Assembly (NCBI RefSeq): GCF_002270485.1
Contig: NZ_NQOG01000005.1
Location: 62,001 to 126,000, forward strand
DNA length: 64,000 nt
Source of the DNA: Anaerostipes hominis (ex Lee et al. 2021)
GTDB lineage: Bacteria; Bacillota; Clostridia; Lachnospirales; Lachnospiraceae
Reading direction: 5' to 3'
The position numbers were made by a program, and so were the translations under genes. Position 1 is the first letter of the stretch. Each line of letters starts with the position of its first letter. This document shows positions 7,144 through 16,740 of this stretch, in pieces. The notes under the pieces are model-generated. The model made no database searches, was not told where the DNA came from, and worked only from the letters and a program-made list of their open reading frames with translations.

Positions 7144-8082
7144 TCAGATAAACGAAAACATCCGCAACAGATAAACCCAAAATGTGAGGCTGACAGAAGA
7201 AAGTACGGTTGCAGCCACCACAATACTGGAAGTCAGTACATGGTCGTTGTCCATGGCCTTCGCCATTACATAGCAGCTCACGGTAGTCGGTGAGCCGAGC
7301 ATGATCAGAATTGCGATCAGCCCTTCATTCCGGAAACCGAAAAAAACAGCAAACGGAAGAAAGATGAGAGGCAGTATAAAAAGCTTGATGACTGCGGCAG
7401 CCATCGTAGGCCGGATTTTTTTCAAAGCCTTTGCGCCCTCAAAACCTGCGCCGACACAGAGCAGTGCCACCGGAGTTGCGGTGACAGAAAGTTCGTTTAA
7501 GCATTTATCGATGATCGGCGGAAAATCCACGGACAGATAGGAAAACGGAAGTCCGGCAAGAATTCCCAGAATGATAGGGTTTTTTGCGATATTAATCAGC
7601 GCGGATTTCATGCTGCCTGTGCCGGAACCCGATCCCCTGACTGTCAAAACGATGACAGAAAAGATATTATAAAGAGGTACACTGGCAACGATCATCAGCG
7701 GTCCCATAGTAGAATGCCCGTAAATATTCTCGATGAAGGCGATTCCCAGGATGGCGGCACTGCCCCGAAAAGAGGCCTGGACAAACGCCCCGGTCATGGA
7801 CTTGTCCTTTAAGAAAATTTCTGCAAAGATCCAGATGCCGGAAAACATCAGAGTGGTGACGATCATGCAGAAAAAAAAGTATTTAAGATCAAAGGCCTGT
7901 TTCAGCGGTGCACCGGAAATATCCCGGAATAAAAGGGCCGGGAGGGCCGCGTTAAAGACAAATTTATTGGCCGTGTTTACAAAGTTTTCGTTAAACCATC
8001 CCTTTTCCTTCAGAAACCATCCGAGAAAGATCATAAAAAAGATAGGGACAGTCGAATTTAAGCTGAAAATAAAATCATTCAT
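7144..8082 (-). CDS. AEC family transporter (auxin efflux carrier type)
   Basis: Polytopic inner-membrane protein of 312 residues from the bile/arsenite/auxin carrier superfamily, with about ten hydrophobic helices in two inverted halves. The first half has NKFVFNAALPALLFRDI, typical of the family, and the second half has VALLCVGAGFEG and the crossing region SPTTVSCYVMAKAMD. Bacterial members export or import malate, malonate and similar acids; the substrate here is unknown. The start at 8082 is taken because GGAGG lies seven bases upstream; an extension to 8235 would add residues that do not look like the family. Confidence 0.85.
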   Translation of the reverse strand: MNDFIFSLNSTVPIFFMIFLGWFLKEKGWFNENFVNTANKFVFNAALPALLFRDISGAPLKQAFDLKYFFFCMIVTTLMFSGIWIFAEIFLKDKSMTGAFVQASFRGSAAILGIAFIENIYGHSTMGPLMIVASVPLYNIFSVIVLTVRGSGSGTGSMKSALINIAKNPIILGILAGLPFSYLSVDFPPIIDKCLNELSVTATPVALLCVGAGFEGAKALKKIRPTMAAAVIKLFILPLIFLPFAVFFGFRNEGLIAILIMLGSPTTVSCYVMAKAMDNDHVLTSSIVVAATVLSSVSLTFWVYLLRMFSFI

Positions 8083-8158
8083 AAGTATCCTCCGGGTGAG
8101 ATTATAGCAAATAAAAAAGAACAATTCAAACATGCCAATTTTTCTTGCTAAATGCAAA

Positions 8159-8240
8159 TTGAGGTGATATAGTACCCTTGGATGGTATTCCTTAGAGAAA
8201 TCATACCAGTGATCGAATCTTATGAAGGACATCACCTCAA
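8159..8240 (+). ncRNA. Structured leader of the pantothenate operon (pan-motif candidate)
   Basis: Perfect 10-base arms TTGAGGTGAT (8159-8168) and ATCACCTCAA (8231-8240) enclose CCTT/AAGG and TGGTAT/ATACCA pairings, giving one long interrupted hairpin with unpaired A residues, 20 bases before panG. An RNA called the pan motif, a stem with conserved bulged A residues, is known upstream of pantothenate genes in Firmicutes. The location and bulged-stem form fit; I cannot check the consensus here. Confidence 0.4.
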
Positions 8241-8261
8241 GAAGGCAGGTGATTATTCCGT

Positions 8262-9110
8262 ATGAAAGCAGGGTTTATCGGGGCAGGCAAAGCAGGCTGT
8301 TCCCTTGGCAGGTATTTCGTACATTACGGCATCCCTCTGGCAGGGTATGCCAGCCGCAGCAAGGCTTCAGCCCAGGCGGCGGCAGACGCAGCACACACAC
8401 AAAGTTTTGATTCATTTGACAAATTATTATCAATGTGTGATGTTCTTTTCATTACTGTTCCCGACGGTCGGATCAAAGACGTGTGGGAGCAGATCAGAGC
8501 TTTTCCGGTCCGGGAAAAGTTTATCTGTCACTGCAGCGGTTCCCTAAGTTCCGCTATTTTCTCTGAAATAACCGAAGCAGGGGCTTACGGCTATTCTATC
8601 CATCCAATGTTTCCATTTAACAGTAAGAAAACTTCATATGAAGATCTTTCTGAAGCCTTGTTTACCCTTGAGGGTGACAGGGAGCACAGAGATCAGATGC
8701 TCTCATTTTTAAGCGTGTTGCCCAACCCGGTCGTGGAGATCGAGGCGGAGCACAAGGTTCGCTATCATGCGGCCGCGGTCATGGCGTCCAACCAGATGGC
8801 GGCGCTGATGAACCGGGCTTTAAGGATTCTTGAAAGCTGCGGATTCAGTGAGCAGGAGGGCCTTATGGCGCTTGCTCCTCTTGTCCGGCCGAATCTTGAA
8901 AATATTCTTCGTTCGGGGCCGAAAGTAGCTTTGACAGGACCGGTGGAGCGAAATGATGCAGCTACTGTGGAAAAGAATTTAAATGCTCTTTCCGGAGAAG
9001 AGAAGGAGATCTACCTTCCTCTGTGCAGGGAGCTGATAAGGATTGCGAAAAGCAAATATCCGATGAGAAGCTATGAACATATGGAGAGAATATTGGAGGA
9101 AGAACATTGA
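8262..9110 (+). CDS. panG: PanG-type ketopantoate reductase (Rossmann/DUF2520)
   Basis: NADPH-dependent reductase predicted to turn ketopantoate into pantoate. The N-terminus has the dinucleotide fold [13 protein letters not shown] (residues 4-16); the segment CHCSGSLSS and the C-terminal all-helical half belong to the Rossmann-like plus DUF2520 family. This family includes PanG, described as the alternative ketopantoate reductase of Francisella and some Firmicutes. Position decides the call: it is first in panG-panB-panC-panD, no panE is present, and it overlaps panB by four bases. 282 residues. Confidence 0.8.
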   Translation: MKAGFIGAGKAGCSLGRYFVHYGIPLAGYASRSKASAQAAADAAHTQSFDSFDKLLSMCDVLFITVPDGRIKDVWEQIRAFPVREKFICHCSGSLSSAIFSEITEAGAYGYSIHPMFPFNSKKTSYEDLSEALFTLEGDREHRDQMLSFLSVLPNPVVEIEAEHKVRYHAAAVMASNQMAALMNRALRILESCGFSEQEGLMALAPLVRPNLENILRSGPKVALTGPVERNDAATVEKNLNALSGEEKEIYLPLCRELIRIAKSKYPMRSYEHMERILEEEH

Positions 9111-9934
9111 AGAACACAGTAAGTACATTTCAGAAGATGAAAGAAAAGGGAGAGAAGATCTCCATGCTCACAGCATATGACTATTCCACGGCCAGGCTGT
9201 TTGACGAGGCCGGCATTCATTCGATCCTAGTGGGAGATTCCCTGGGGATGGTTATGCTCGGCTATGACACGACGATCCCGGTGACTGTGGAGGACATGAT
9301 CCACCACGGCGCTGCGGTTGTGAGGGGAGCAAAGAATGCGCTTGTCGTAGTGGATATGCCATTTATGTCCTACCAGACGTCTGTATACGATGCAGTGGTC
9401 AATGCCGGAAGGATCATGAAAGAGACAGAAGCTACGGCAGTTAAGCTGGAAGGCGGAAAGGACGTGTGTCCGCATATCGAGGCCATTGTCAAGGCTTCCA
9501 TTCCGGTCGTGGCCCACGTAGGCCTTACTCCGCAGTCCGTAAACGCCTTTGGAGGATTTAAAGTACAGGGCAAAAGCAAAGAAGCGGCGAAGAAGCTTTT
9601 GGAGGATGCCCTGGCAGTAGAAGCAGCCGGAGCATTTGCGGTCGTGCTGGAGTGCGTTCCTGCAAAACTTGCAAAGCTTATTTCTGAGAAACTCCGCATT
9701 CCGACCATCGGCATCGGCGCAGGGGCAGACTGTGACGGTCAGGTCCTCGTTTACCAGGATATGCTGAATATGTACGGGGATTTTGTACCGAAGTTTGTAA
9801 AGCAGTTCGGAAACGCAGGCCCGGTCATGAAAGAGGCAGTGCAGGAGTATGTCAGGGCAGTAGGAGACGGGACATTTCCGGAAGAACAGCATACATTTGC
9901 GATCGACGACGATATTATAGAGAAGTTGTATTAA
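9107..9934 (+). CDS. panB: 3-methyl-2-oxobutanoate hydroxymethyltransferase
   Basis: First committed enzyme of pantothenate synthesis: transfers a hydroxymethyl group from methylene-THF to 2-oxoisovalerate, giving ketopantoate. A (beta/alpha)8 barrel of 275 residues; visible family signatures are [31 protein letters not shown] with the metal-binding Asp, and VKLEGG. It starts with TTG at 9107 (GGAGG nine bases upstream), overlapping the panG stop codon (TTGA), so translation is likely coupled. PanC follows ten bases later. Confidence 0.95.
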   Translation: MKNTVSTFQKMKEKGEKISMLTAYDYSTARLFDEAGIHSILVGDSLGMVMLGYDTTIPVTVEDMIHHGAAVVRGAKNALVVVDMPFMSYQTSVYDAVVNAGRIMKETEATAVKLEGGKDVCPHIEAIVKASIPVVAHVGLTPQSVNAFGGFKVQGKSKEAAKKLLEDALAVEAAGAFAVVLECVPAKLAKLISEKLRIPTIGIGAGADCDGQVLVYQDMLNMYGDFVPKFVKQFGNAGPVMKEAVQEYVRAVGDGTFPEEQHTFAIDDDIIEKLY

Positions 9935-9944
9935 GGAGAGGATC

Positions 9945-10781
9945 ATGAAGATTGTCAGTACAGTAGATGATGTCAGGAAACAGATAAAAGAATGGAAGAT
10001 GCAGGGGCAGAGCGTCGGATTCGTGCCGACCATGGGGTATCTCCATGAAGGGCATAAAAGTCTGGTAGATTGTGCACGAAAAGAAAACGACAGAGTCGTC
10101 GTGAGTATTTTTGTAAATCCGATGCAGTTCGGCCCGGCGGAGGATCTGGCCGATTATCCGAGAGACCTGGAACATGACGCACAGATCTGTGAGAGTGCAG
10201 GGGCAGATCTGATCTTTCATCCGGAACCGGAGGAGATGTATGCCGGCGACTTTTGCTCTTTCGTTGATATGAGCGTTTTGACGGAAGGACTCTGTGGGAA
10301 AACAAGGCCGGTGCATTTCAGGGGAGTCTGCACGGTTGTCACGAAGCTTTTCAATATTGTCACTCCGGACAGAGCCTATTTCGGACAGAAGGACGGCCAG
10401 CAGCTGGCGGTGATCAGACGCATGGTGAGAGATCTGAATATGGATATCCGGATCGTGGGCTGTCCGATCGTAAGAGAAGAAGACGGACTCGCCAAGAGTT
10501 CCAGAAATACATATCTTTCACCGGAGGAAAGAAAAGCCGCATTGATTCTGAGTCAGGCGGTGCGGCTGGGAGCAGAGCTTGCAAAGACCGAAAAGGATGC
10601 TGAGAAGGTTGTCCTGGCTATGAAGGATAAAATACAGACAGAGCCGCTGGCAAGGATTGATTATGTTGAGGCGGTGGACGCTCTGTCCATGCAGCCGGTG
10701 AAGACACTGGAAGGCGGCTGTATGCTGGCTATGGCAGTTTATATCGGAAAAACAAGACTGATCGACAATGTGTTAGTGTAA
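9945..10781 (+). CDS. panC: Pantothenate synthetase
   Basis: Joins pantoate and beta-alanine with ATP through a pantoyl-adenylate. 278 residues, nucleotidyltransferase fold. The adenylate-binding motif [14 protein letters not shown] (about residues 27-40) carries the HIGH-like [17 protein letters not shown] and the later KSSRNTYLS correspond to the pantoate site and the KMSKS-like loop. GGAGAGGATC precedes the ATG. Lies between panB and panD. Confidence 0.95.
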   Translation: MKIVSTVDDVRKQIKEWKMQGQSVGFVPTMGYLHEGHKSLVDCARKENDRVVVSIFVNPMQFGPAEDLADYPRDLEHDAQICESAGADLIFHPEPEEMYAGDFCSFVDMSVLTEGLCGKTRPVHFRGVCTVVTKLFNIVTPDRAYFGQKDGQQLAVIRRMVRDLNMDIRIVGCPIVREEDGLAKSSRNTYLSPEERKAALILSQAVRLGAELAKTEKDAEKVVLAMKDKIQTEPLARIDYVEAVDALSMQPVKTLEGGCMLAMAVYIGKTRLIDNVLV

Positions 10782-10792
10782 GGAGAAAGATG

Positions 10793-11182
10793 ATGAAGCT
10801 TACGATGTTAAAAGGAAAGATCCACAGGGCCACGGTGAGACAGGCAGAACTGGACTATGTGGGAAGTATCACGGTGGACCCCGAACTTTTGGAGGCAGCA
10901 GGCATTCTGGAATATGAAAAGGTGGCCATCGTTGATATCAATAACGGCAGCAGGTTTGAGACATACACCATTGCCGGAGAGCCCGGAAGCGGCATGATCT
11001 GTTTAAACGGGGCGGCGGCCCGGTGTGTATCCCAGGGAGACAAGATCATTATAATGTGTTATGCTGAAATGACGCCGGAAGAGGCAAAAGAGCATAAACC
11101 AAAAGTAGTGTTTGTAGATGACAATAATAAGATCACCCGTCTGACCAGCTATGAAAAACATGGCCGGCTGGAGGATATGTAG
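10793..11182 (+). CDS. panD: Aspartate 1-decarboxylase precursor
   Basis: Pyruvoyl enzyme that makes beta-alanine for PanC. The proenzyme cuts itself between Gly24 and Ser25 (DYVGSITVD) to create the pyruvoyl group. Two ATG codons stand side by side; I use the second (10793) because the AGGAG spacing is then seven bases and the cleavage site falls at the canonical Gly24/Ser25. The catalytic Lys9 (MLKGKIHRA) is present. 129 residues. With this gene the operon is complete from 2-oxoisovalerate and aspartate to pantothenate. Confidence 0.94.
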   Translation: MKLTMLKGKIHRATVRQAELDYVGSITVDPELLEAAGILEYEKVAIVDINNGSRFETYTIAGEPGSGMICLNGAAARCVSQGDKIIIMCYAEMTPEEAKEHKPKVVFVDDNNKITRLTSYEKHGRLEDM

Positions 11183-11191
11183 GAGAAGACT

Positions 11192-12379
11192 ATGCTGAGT
11201 GGAAAAACAATCGTCTTGGGTGTCACGGGAAGCGTGGCGGCCTATAAGATGGCTAACATGGCGAGCATGCTGATAAAAAGGGGATGCGAAGTCCATGTGA
11301 TCATGACAGAAAATGCAACCAACTTCATCAATCCCATTGCATTTGAATCACTGACCAATACAAAATGTCTGGTGGAAACCTTTGACCGGAATTTTCAATT
11401 TCATGTGGCGCATGTGTCACTGGCAAAGAAAGCAGATGCCATGCTGATCGCTCCGGCTTCCGCCAATGTGATCGGAAAGATCGCAGGCGGAATTGCAGAT
11501 GACATGCTGACAACCACCGTAATGGCATGCAAAAGTCCCGTCCTGATCGCGCCTGCTATGAATACAAATATGTATGAGAACCCAATCCTTCAGGACAATC
11601 TTGAGAAACTCAGAACATACGGTTATACGGTTATCGAGCCGGCCAGCGGACATCTGGCCTGCGGGGATACAGGTGCGGGGAAAATGCCCTCTGAGGAAGT
11701 CCTCATGGCTTATATTGAGCGGGCTGTGCACCGGCCGAAGGATCTTGCAGGAAAAAAGGTGCTGATTACTGCTGGACCCACGAGAGAGGCGATTTGTCCT
11801 GTGCGGTATATCACCAATCACTCGACAGGGAAGATGGGCTATGCCCTGGCAAAGATGGCAATGCTCCGGGGTGCTGATGTGACCCTGGTTACCGGCCCGG
11901 TAGAGCTTGAGCCGCCGATGTTCGTTACCACAGTGCCGGTTGTAAGTGCAGCCGATATGTATGAGGCTGTGATGAGCAGAAAAAAGGAACAGGACATCAT
12001 CATTAAATCGGCGGCTGTGGCAGATTATACTCCGGCCCGGGTAAGCGATGAGAAGATGAAAAAGACCGATGGGGATATGTCCATTCCTCTAGTCCGGACA
12101 AAAGATATTTTACAGGAGCTGGGCCAAACAAAAGAAGAAGGCCAGTTTATCTGCGGATTTTCTATGGAGACCCAGAACATGCTGGAGAATTCCAGAAAGA
12201 AGCTTAAGAAAAAGCAGATCGACATGATTGTAGCCAACAATCTGAAGGAGTCCGGAGCGGGATTCGGGACGGATACAAATGTGGTGACGCTGATCACCGA
12301 TGACCGGGAAAAACAGCTTCCCATCATGTCCAAAGAAGATGTGGCAGATGCCATTTTAGATTTTATTAAAACTTCATAA
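11192..12379 (+). CDS. coaBC: CoaBC: phosphopantothenoylcysteine synthetase/decarboxylase
   Basis: Bifunctional enzyme of CoA synthesis. The N-terminal half (about 1-185) is the FMN-dependent decarboxylase: GSVAAYK, the catalytic His in HVAHVSLAK, PAMNTNMYENP, and the substrate loop GHLACGDTGAGKM with its Cys. The C-terminal half (about 186-395) is the CTP-dependent ligase, starting KKVLITAGPTRE, with the dimer motif NHSTGKMGYALA and KSAAVADYTP. Last gene of the pan operon, nine bases after panD, so pantothenate and CoA synthesis are expressed together. Confidence 0.95.
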   Translation: MLSGKTIVLGVTGSVAAYKMANMASMLIKRGCEVHVIMTENATNFINPIAFESLTNTKCLVETFDRNFQFHVAHVSLAKKADAMLIAPASANVIGKIAGGIADDMLTTTVMACKSPVLIAPAMNTNMYENPILQDNLEKLRTYGYTVIEPASGHLACGDTGAGKMPSEEVLMAYIERAVHRPKDLAGKKVLITAGPTREAICPVRYITNHSTGKMGYALAKMAMLRGADVTLVTGPVELEPPMFVTTVPVVSAADMYEAVMSRKKEQDIIIKSAAVADYTPARVSDEKMKKTDGDMSIPLVRTKDILQELGQTKEEGQFICGFSMETQNMLENSRKKLKKKQIDMIVANNLKESGAGFGTDTNVVTLITDDREKQLPIMSKEDVADAILDFIKTS

Positions 12380-12414
12380 AACTTTATTCAAATACTCTTT
12401 TTCCCACCTTCCTA

Positions 12415-12423
12415 TGATATAAT
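12415..12423 (+). promoter_or_regulatory. Extended -10 promoter of the two-component operon
   Basis: TGATATAAT (12415-12423) is a perfect extended -10 element located 35 bases before the histidine kinase start. The -35 region (CTCTTT) is weak, as is common with extended -10 promoters. Confidence 0.55.
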
Positions 12424-12457
12424 AGAAGTACCAAAAGCAGCAGGAAGGTACGGGGTC

Positions 12458-13951
12458 ATGAAAGTAGTGAACAAAGTAAGAATTATATTTTTGCCAGCGA
12501 TTATACTGCCGATTTTCTTGATGGTAGTATCAATCGCTGCTTTAAGTGTAGGGTATATCCGCACAACCAACGAAAACATATATTCCAATGGAATCGAAGG
12601 ATTCGCCAATCCATTGAAAACGATGAACAATGAGACGAAGTCCTGTTTCAACGACTTGAAGAGGAGTGCCATCGAGAATCCCGCGGCCTTTGAGGATACG
12701 GATTACCTGAACAGGATCAATCAGAGGTTAAAAGAAAAAGAGTCTTATCTGATCATCAGAAAAGGAAGGACAATCGTATATCGGGGAACAAAAGAAGATC
12801 ACACCGAGACGGAGAAGAAACTTCCCGGGTTTGGGAGTGAGATCAGCAGCCAGGACAGCGGAGTATTTCTCGGGAAACCGGAAAATTTTCTTGTCAAGCA
12901 GCAGGACTTTCAGTATACCGACGGAAGCAAAGGCTCTGCGTTTATTCTGACAGATTTGGAGACAGTCCTGCCTCATTATAAGAATATTATAAGCCAGGTC
13001 TTCTTTTCGATTGTGGCGATCCTGATTCTTACCAGTTTTCTGCTTTCCTGGTTTATGTACTCTGAGTTCATAAGGCCGTTAAAGAAACTCAAAGAAGGTG
13101 CAGACCGGATCAAGGAGGGCAACTTAGACGACGATGTGGAGATCAACAGCAAGGATGAGATCGGGGAACTCTGTGCTTCCTTTAATGCCATGAGGGCGGA
13201 ATTAAAAGAGTCTATTGAGGCAAGAATTATCTATGAAAAACAGAACCGTGACCTGATCAGCAACATTTCCCATGACCTGAAGACGCCGATCACAGCCATC
13301 AAAGGCTATGTGGAGGGGATCATGGACGGAGTGGCAGACACGCCGGAGAAGATGGACCGGTATATTAAGACGATCTACAACAAGGCCAACGACATGGATG
13401 TGCTGATCAATGAGCTGTCCCTGTATTCCAAGATCGATTCCAACATTATTCCTTATAATTTCAGGAAGATCGATATTAACGCCTACTTTAAAGACTGTGT
13501 GGATGAGATTGGTTCAGACCTGGAGCAGAAGGGAATGATGTTCTCATACAGCAACTACTGTTACGCAAATGTAGCGGTGATGGCTGATCCTGAACAGTTA
13601 AAGCGGGTGATGAACAACATCATTAACAATGCCTGTAAGTATACCAATAAAGCGAAGGGCAAGGTCAGCATTACATTAAAAGAGCTGGACCGCAAGATCC
13701 AGGTTGCGATTAAAGACAACGGCATCGGTATTTCCAGGGAGGATCTGCCCAATATTTTCCGCAGAACCTACCGCGCGGATATGTCCAGGAATTCTGCCGG
13801 AGGCAGCGGACTGGGACTTTCCATCTGTAAGAAGATCATTGAAGAACATGGGGGAGAGATATGGGCGGAGAGCAAGCTGCGCTCCGGCACCACAATATTT
13901 TTTACATTAAATAAAATCGCAGACACCCAGGAGGAAGAGAGTAATGAGTAG
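12458..13951 (+). CDS. Membrane sensor histidine kinase
   Basis: 497 residues. TM1 about 8-30, an extracellular sensing region of about 150 residues, TM2 about 175-200, then a HAMP linker (FIRPLKKLKEGADRIKEG). The dimerisation domain carries the phospho-accepting His in NISHDLKTPITAIKGY; the ATP-binding domain shows the N box NNIINNACKYT, G1 DNGIGIS and G2 GGSGLGLSICKK. It overlaps the response regulator by eight bases. The signal is not evident; no known extracellular domain is recognised. Confidence 0.93.
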   Translation: MKVVNKVRIIFLPAIILPIFLMVVSIAALSVGYIRTTNENIYSNGIEGFANPLKTMNNETKSCFNDLKRSAIENPAAFEDTDYLNRINQRLKEKESYLIIRKGRTIVYRGTKEDHTETEKKLPGFGSEISSQDSGVFLGKPENFLVKQQDFQYTDGSKGSAFILTDLETVLPHYKNIISQVFFSIVAILILTSFLLSWFMYSEFIRPLKKLKEGADRIKEGNLDDDVEINSKDEIGELCASFNAMRAELKESIEARIIYEKQNRDLISNISHDLKTPITAIKGYVEGIMDGVADTPEKMDRYIKTIYNKANDMDVLINELSLYSKIDSNIIPYNFRKIDINAYFKDCVDEIGSDLEQKGMMFSYSNYCYANVAVMADPEQLKRVMNNIINNACKYTNKAKGKVSITLKELDRKIQVAIKDNGIGISREDLPNIFRRTYRADMSRNSAGGSGLGLSICKKIIEEHGGEIWAESKLRSGTTIFFTLNKIADTQEEESNE

Positions 13952-14633
13952 AGTTTTAATTGTAGAAGATGAACTGGCCATCGCAGAGCTTGAGAAGGAT
14001 TATCTGGAGCTGAGTTCTTTTGAAGTAGAGATTGAGACGGACGGAGAGAAAGGTCTGAAACTGGGCCTTACCGAAGATTTTGATATGATTATTCTGGACA
14101 TTATGCTTCCGGGTGTGGATGGTTTCGAGATCTGCAAGCAGATCCGGGAGAAGAAAGATATTCCAATCCTGATGGTATCCGCCAAGAAGGAGGATATCGA
14201 TAAGATCCGCGGACTGGGTCTGGGAGCAGATGATTATATCACAAAGCCGTTCAGTCCGAGCGAACTGGTTGCCAGAGTAAAGGCTCATCTAGAGAGATAC
14301 CGCCGTCTGGTATCCAGCAACACCCAGGAAAATGATGTGGTGGAGATCCGCGGACTCAAAATTGATAAAACCGCAAGAAGAGTCTATCTGAACGGAGAAG
14401 AAAAGGCATTTACGACGAAAGAGTTTGACCTTTTAACTTTTCTTGCCAGCCATCCAAACAGGGTATTTACAAAAGAGGAATTATTTAATAAAATTTGGGA
14501 TATGGAATCTCTCGGAGACATTGCCACGGTCACCGTCCATATTAAAAAGATTCGGGAGAAGATTGAACTTAACACTGCAAAGCCGCAGTATATCGAGACC
14601 ATATGGGGTGTCGGATACCGGTTTAAGATGTAG
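13944..14633 (+). CDS. OmpR-family response regulator
   Basis: 229 residues: receiver domain 1-115 with acidic pocket at Glu8/Asp9, phospho-acceptor Asp52 (ILDIMLPG) and Lys in ITKPFSP, followed by a winged-helix DNA-binding domain (about 130-229) ending IETIWGVGYRFKM. Partner of the kinase directly upstream, with overlapping reading frames. Nothing in the window looks like an obvious target; the RluA-type gene follows after eight bases and is probably in the same transcript. Confidence 0.94.
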   Translation: MSRVLIVEDELAIAELEKDYLELSSFEVEIETDGEKGLKLGLTEDFDMIILDIMLPGVDGFEICKQIREKKDIPILMVSAKKEDIDKIRGLGLGADDYITKPFSPSELVARVKAHLERYRRLVSSNTQENDVVEIRGLKIDKTARRVYLNGEEKAFTTKEFDLLTFLASHPNRVFTKEELFNKIWDMESLGDIATVTVHIKKIREKIELNTAKPQYIETIWGVGYRFKM

Positions 14634-14641
14634 GAGCAGTC

Positions 14642-15358
14642 ATGAGAAGAAAAAGAGAAGTAAAGATACTTTACAAAGATCAGGATATTGCCGTCTGTGA
14701 AAAGCCGGCGGGGATGCCCACGGCCGATGACAAGAGCGGAGATATGGATGTATTTCACAGTCTTAAAAACCAGCTCTTTTTTGAGGAGAACCTTGACAGG
14801 GAACCGGAGCTCTATGTGATCCACCGGCTTGACCGTCCCGTGGGAGGCGTCATGTTGTTTGCCAGGACGAAGGAGGCGGCGGCAGAGCTGAGCCGCCAGA
14901 TCAGGGAACATATATTTGAGAAGGATTATCAGGCCATTATAAACGGCTGGCTTCCTGAAGAGGACGGGGTATTTACGGATTATCTGTTGAAAGACGATAA
15001 GAAAAATACGTCCTGCACCGTGCCGGGGGAAACGCAGGGAGCAAAGAAAGCGGAGCTGTCTTACGAGGTTCTGGATATGGTGGAGACAGGAGAAGGGAAA
15101 CTTACCTACTGTCTGATTCATCTCATGACCGGGAGACACCACCAGATCCGGGTCCAGTTTGCCGCCAGAGGCTTTGGACTTTACGGTGACACTAAATACA
15201 ATAAGAAATTCCAAAAGACGAAGAAACAATACGAAGAGATAGGACTCTATGCTACCAGGATCAGTTTTCGGCATCCGGTGACCGGGGAGGCATGTACCTT
15301 TAAGGCGGAGCCGAAAGGGAAGGCATTTCTTATGCTGGAAGAGCTGGATGCCTGGTAG
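14642..15358 (+). CDS. RluA-family pseudouridine synthase
   Basis: Isomerises uridine to pseudouridine in rRNA or tRNA. 238 residues without an S4 domain. The catalytic Asp lies in the family motif HRLDRPVGG, followed by FEKDYQAIINGW and the C-terminal LMTGRHHQIRVQFAARG. Which RNA and position is modified cannot be told from sequence. Eight bases after the response regulator gene, so likely cotranscribed. Confidence 0.92.
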   Translation: MRRKREVKILYKDQDIAVCEKPAGMPTADDKSGDMDVFHSLKNQLFFEENLDREPELYVIHRLDRPVGGVMLFARTKEAAAELSRQIREHIFEKDYQAIINGWLPEEDGVFTDYLLKDDKKNTSCTVPGETQGAKKAELSYEVLDMVETGEGKLTYCLIHLMTGRHHQIRVQFAARGFGLYGDTKYNKKFQKTKKQYEEIGLYATRISFRHPVTGEACTFKAEPKGKAFLMLEELDAW

Positions 15359-15382
15359 AGACACGAAAAGAGGGAAGGCGAA

Positions 15383-16156
15383 ATGAAATTCAGGCCGTGC
15401 ATTGATATTCATAACGGAAAGATTAAGCAGATTGTGGGAGGCAGCCTGTTAGACAAGGGAGACCATGCAGAAGAAAATTTTGTTTCCATACATGACGGAA
15501 GTTTTTATGGTAAACTATACAGAAAGCACCGTTTATCCGGAGGACATATCATCATCCTGAACCCTAAAAGCTCAGAGTATTATGATGCGGATGTACGGGA
15601 AGCATTGGCGGCACTGCGTGAATTTCCGGGAGGACTTCAGGTTGGAGGCGGCATCACTGACGAGAACGCTTCCTTTTTTATCAAACAGGGGGCATCCCAT
15701 GTGATCGTCACTTCCTATGTATTTTCCGGAGGGTTGATCCGGCTTGAGCGCCTGAGACAGCTTTCGAATATCGTCGGGCGGGAGCATCTGGTGCTGGATT
15801 TCAGCTGCAGGAAGAAGGGCGGAGAGTATTATATCGTCACAGACCGCTGGCAGAAGTTTACAGATGTCATTCTTACAAAAGAACGCTTAGAGGAGATGGA
15901 AGAATACTGCTCGGAATTTCTCGTTCATGGGGTCGATGTGGAGGGAAAGGGACAGGGCATTGACGAGGAACTGGTCCGGATTCTCGGAAGCTACATGGGA
16001 AACCCTGTAACATACGCGGGAGGCATAAAGGACTTTGCCGACCTTGAACTGATCAAAAGAGAAGGAAGAAACAGAGTGGATGTGACCGTCGGCAGCGCTC
16101 TGGATTTATTCGGCGGGCCTATGGAATTTGAGAGAGTCCTTGGTTATTGTGATTGA
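15383..16156 (+). CDS. hisA: ProFAR isomerase of the eukaryotic HIS6 type
   Basis: Histidine-pathway isomerase (ProFAR to PRFAR). The sequence follows the fungal/plant HIS6 pattern rather than the usual bacterial HisA: CIDIHNGKIKQIVGG, then NFVS, VIVTSYVFSGG, LVLDFSCRKK, FLVHGVDVEGKGQGID, VTYAGGIKD and VDVTVGSALDLFGG. 257 residues, one (beta/alpha)8 barrel with Asp near residue 8 and Asp in DVEG as probable acid/base. It stands alone, with no other his gene nearby, between a pseudouridine synthase and a small membrane protein. Confidence 0.88.
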   Translation: MKFRPCIDIHNGKIKQIVGGSLLDKGDHAEENFVSIHDGSFYGKLYRKHRLSGGHIIILNPKSSEYYDADVREALAALREFPGGLQVGGGITDENASFFIKQGASHVIVTSYVFSGGLIRLERLRQLSNIVGREHLVLDFSCRKKGGEYYIVTDRWQKFTDVILTKERLEEMEEYCSEFLVHGVDVEGKGQGIDEELVRILGSYMGNPVTYAGGIKDFADLELIKREGRNRVDVTVGSALDLFGGPMEFERVLGYCD

Positions 16157-16172
16157 TATTGGAGGAATATAT

Positions 16173-16658
16173 ATGAAACTATGGTATGAAGCCAGCAATT
16201 TTACTATACAGCCCCATTGGGTCATTCCGTTTGCAATTCTCGGAGTGATCGGGCTGATCCTTATTTTTGCGTCTAAGAAATCCTTTTTTAAGCTGCTTGG
16301 TGGAGTCTGCCTTGTGATCTGTGCCGTGACGGCTCTGAGATTCTGCTATGGGTATGTAAGGATCATCCACGCATATAAACAGGGGAACTATAAAACAATC
16401 GAAGGCTACGTAGAGAATTTTATTCCGGCGTCCAAGGGCGGGGAGACAAATGAAGATACGGAGCAGGAGAGCTTCGACATCAAAGGGTTACATTTTTCTT
16501 ACGGAGACCGCTTTATTAAGAAGTTCGGGTATCATCTGCCTTCTACTCAGGGAGGATACATTAAGAAAGATGGACAGTATTTAAGACTCGGCTACATTGA
16601 CACCGAAGACCAGGGATATGTCATTGTCAGGATTGAAGAGCGCAGAGCAAAAAAATAG
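16173..16658 (+). CDS. Two-TM membrane protein, unknown function
   Basis: 161 residues; hydrophobic helices about 16-32 and 38-58 (HWVIPFAILGVIGLILIFA and LGGVCLVICAVTALRF), then a hydrophilic C-terminal domain of about 100 residues with alternating charged and aromatic residues. I use the ATG at 16173 (GGAGG eight bases upstream) rather than the longer frame that begins inside hisA. The stop is followed by a terminator, so it closes the transcript begun at the kinase or hisA. No family recognised. Confidence 0.7.
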   Translation: MKLWYEASNFTIQPHWVIPFAILGVIGLILIFASKKSFFKLLGGVCLVICAVTALRFCYGYVRIIHAYKQGNYKTIEGYVENFIPASKGGETNEDTEQESFDIKGLHFSYGDRFIKKFGYHLPSTQGGYIKKDGQYLRLGYIDTEDQGYVIVRIEERRAKK

Positions 16659-16667
16659 GTGAACAGG

Positions 16668-16706
16668 AAAGCTGTACTATCCTTTTTGGGTGGCACAGCT
16701 TTTTAT
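16668..16706 (+). terminator. Terminator after the hisA-membrane protein unit
   Basis: AAAGCTGT..TATCC pairs with GGGTG..ACAGCTTT around TTTTT and is followed by TTTTAT. Confidence 0.75.
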
Positions 16707-16740
16707 GTTATGAGGGTTATTTAGCAGTCAGGAGGTGCTT

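Noticed and set aside
9227-10033. 268-codon minus-strand frame
   Set aside because: Antisense of panB/panC with no start signal and shadow-like composition.
14384-15412. 342-codon minus-strand open frame
   Set aside because: Antisense of the response regulator and RluA genes; Cys/His/Phe-rich composition typical of a shadow frame.
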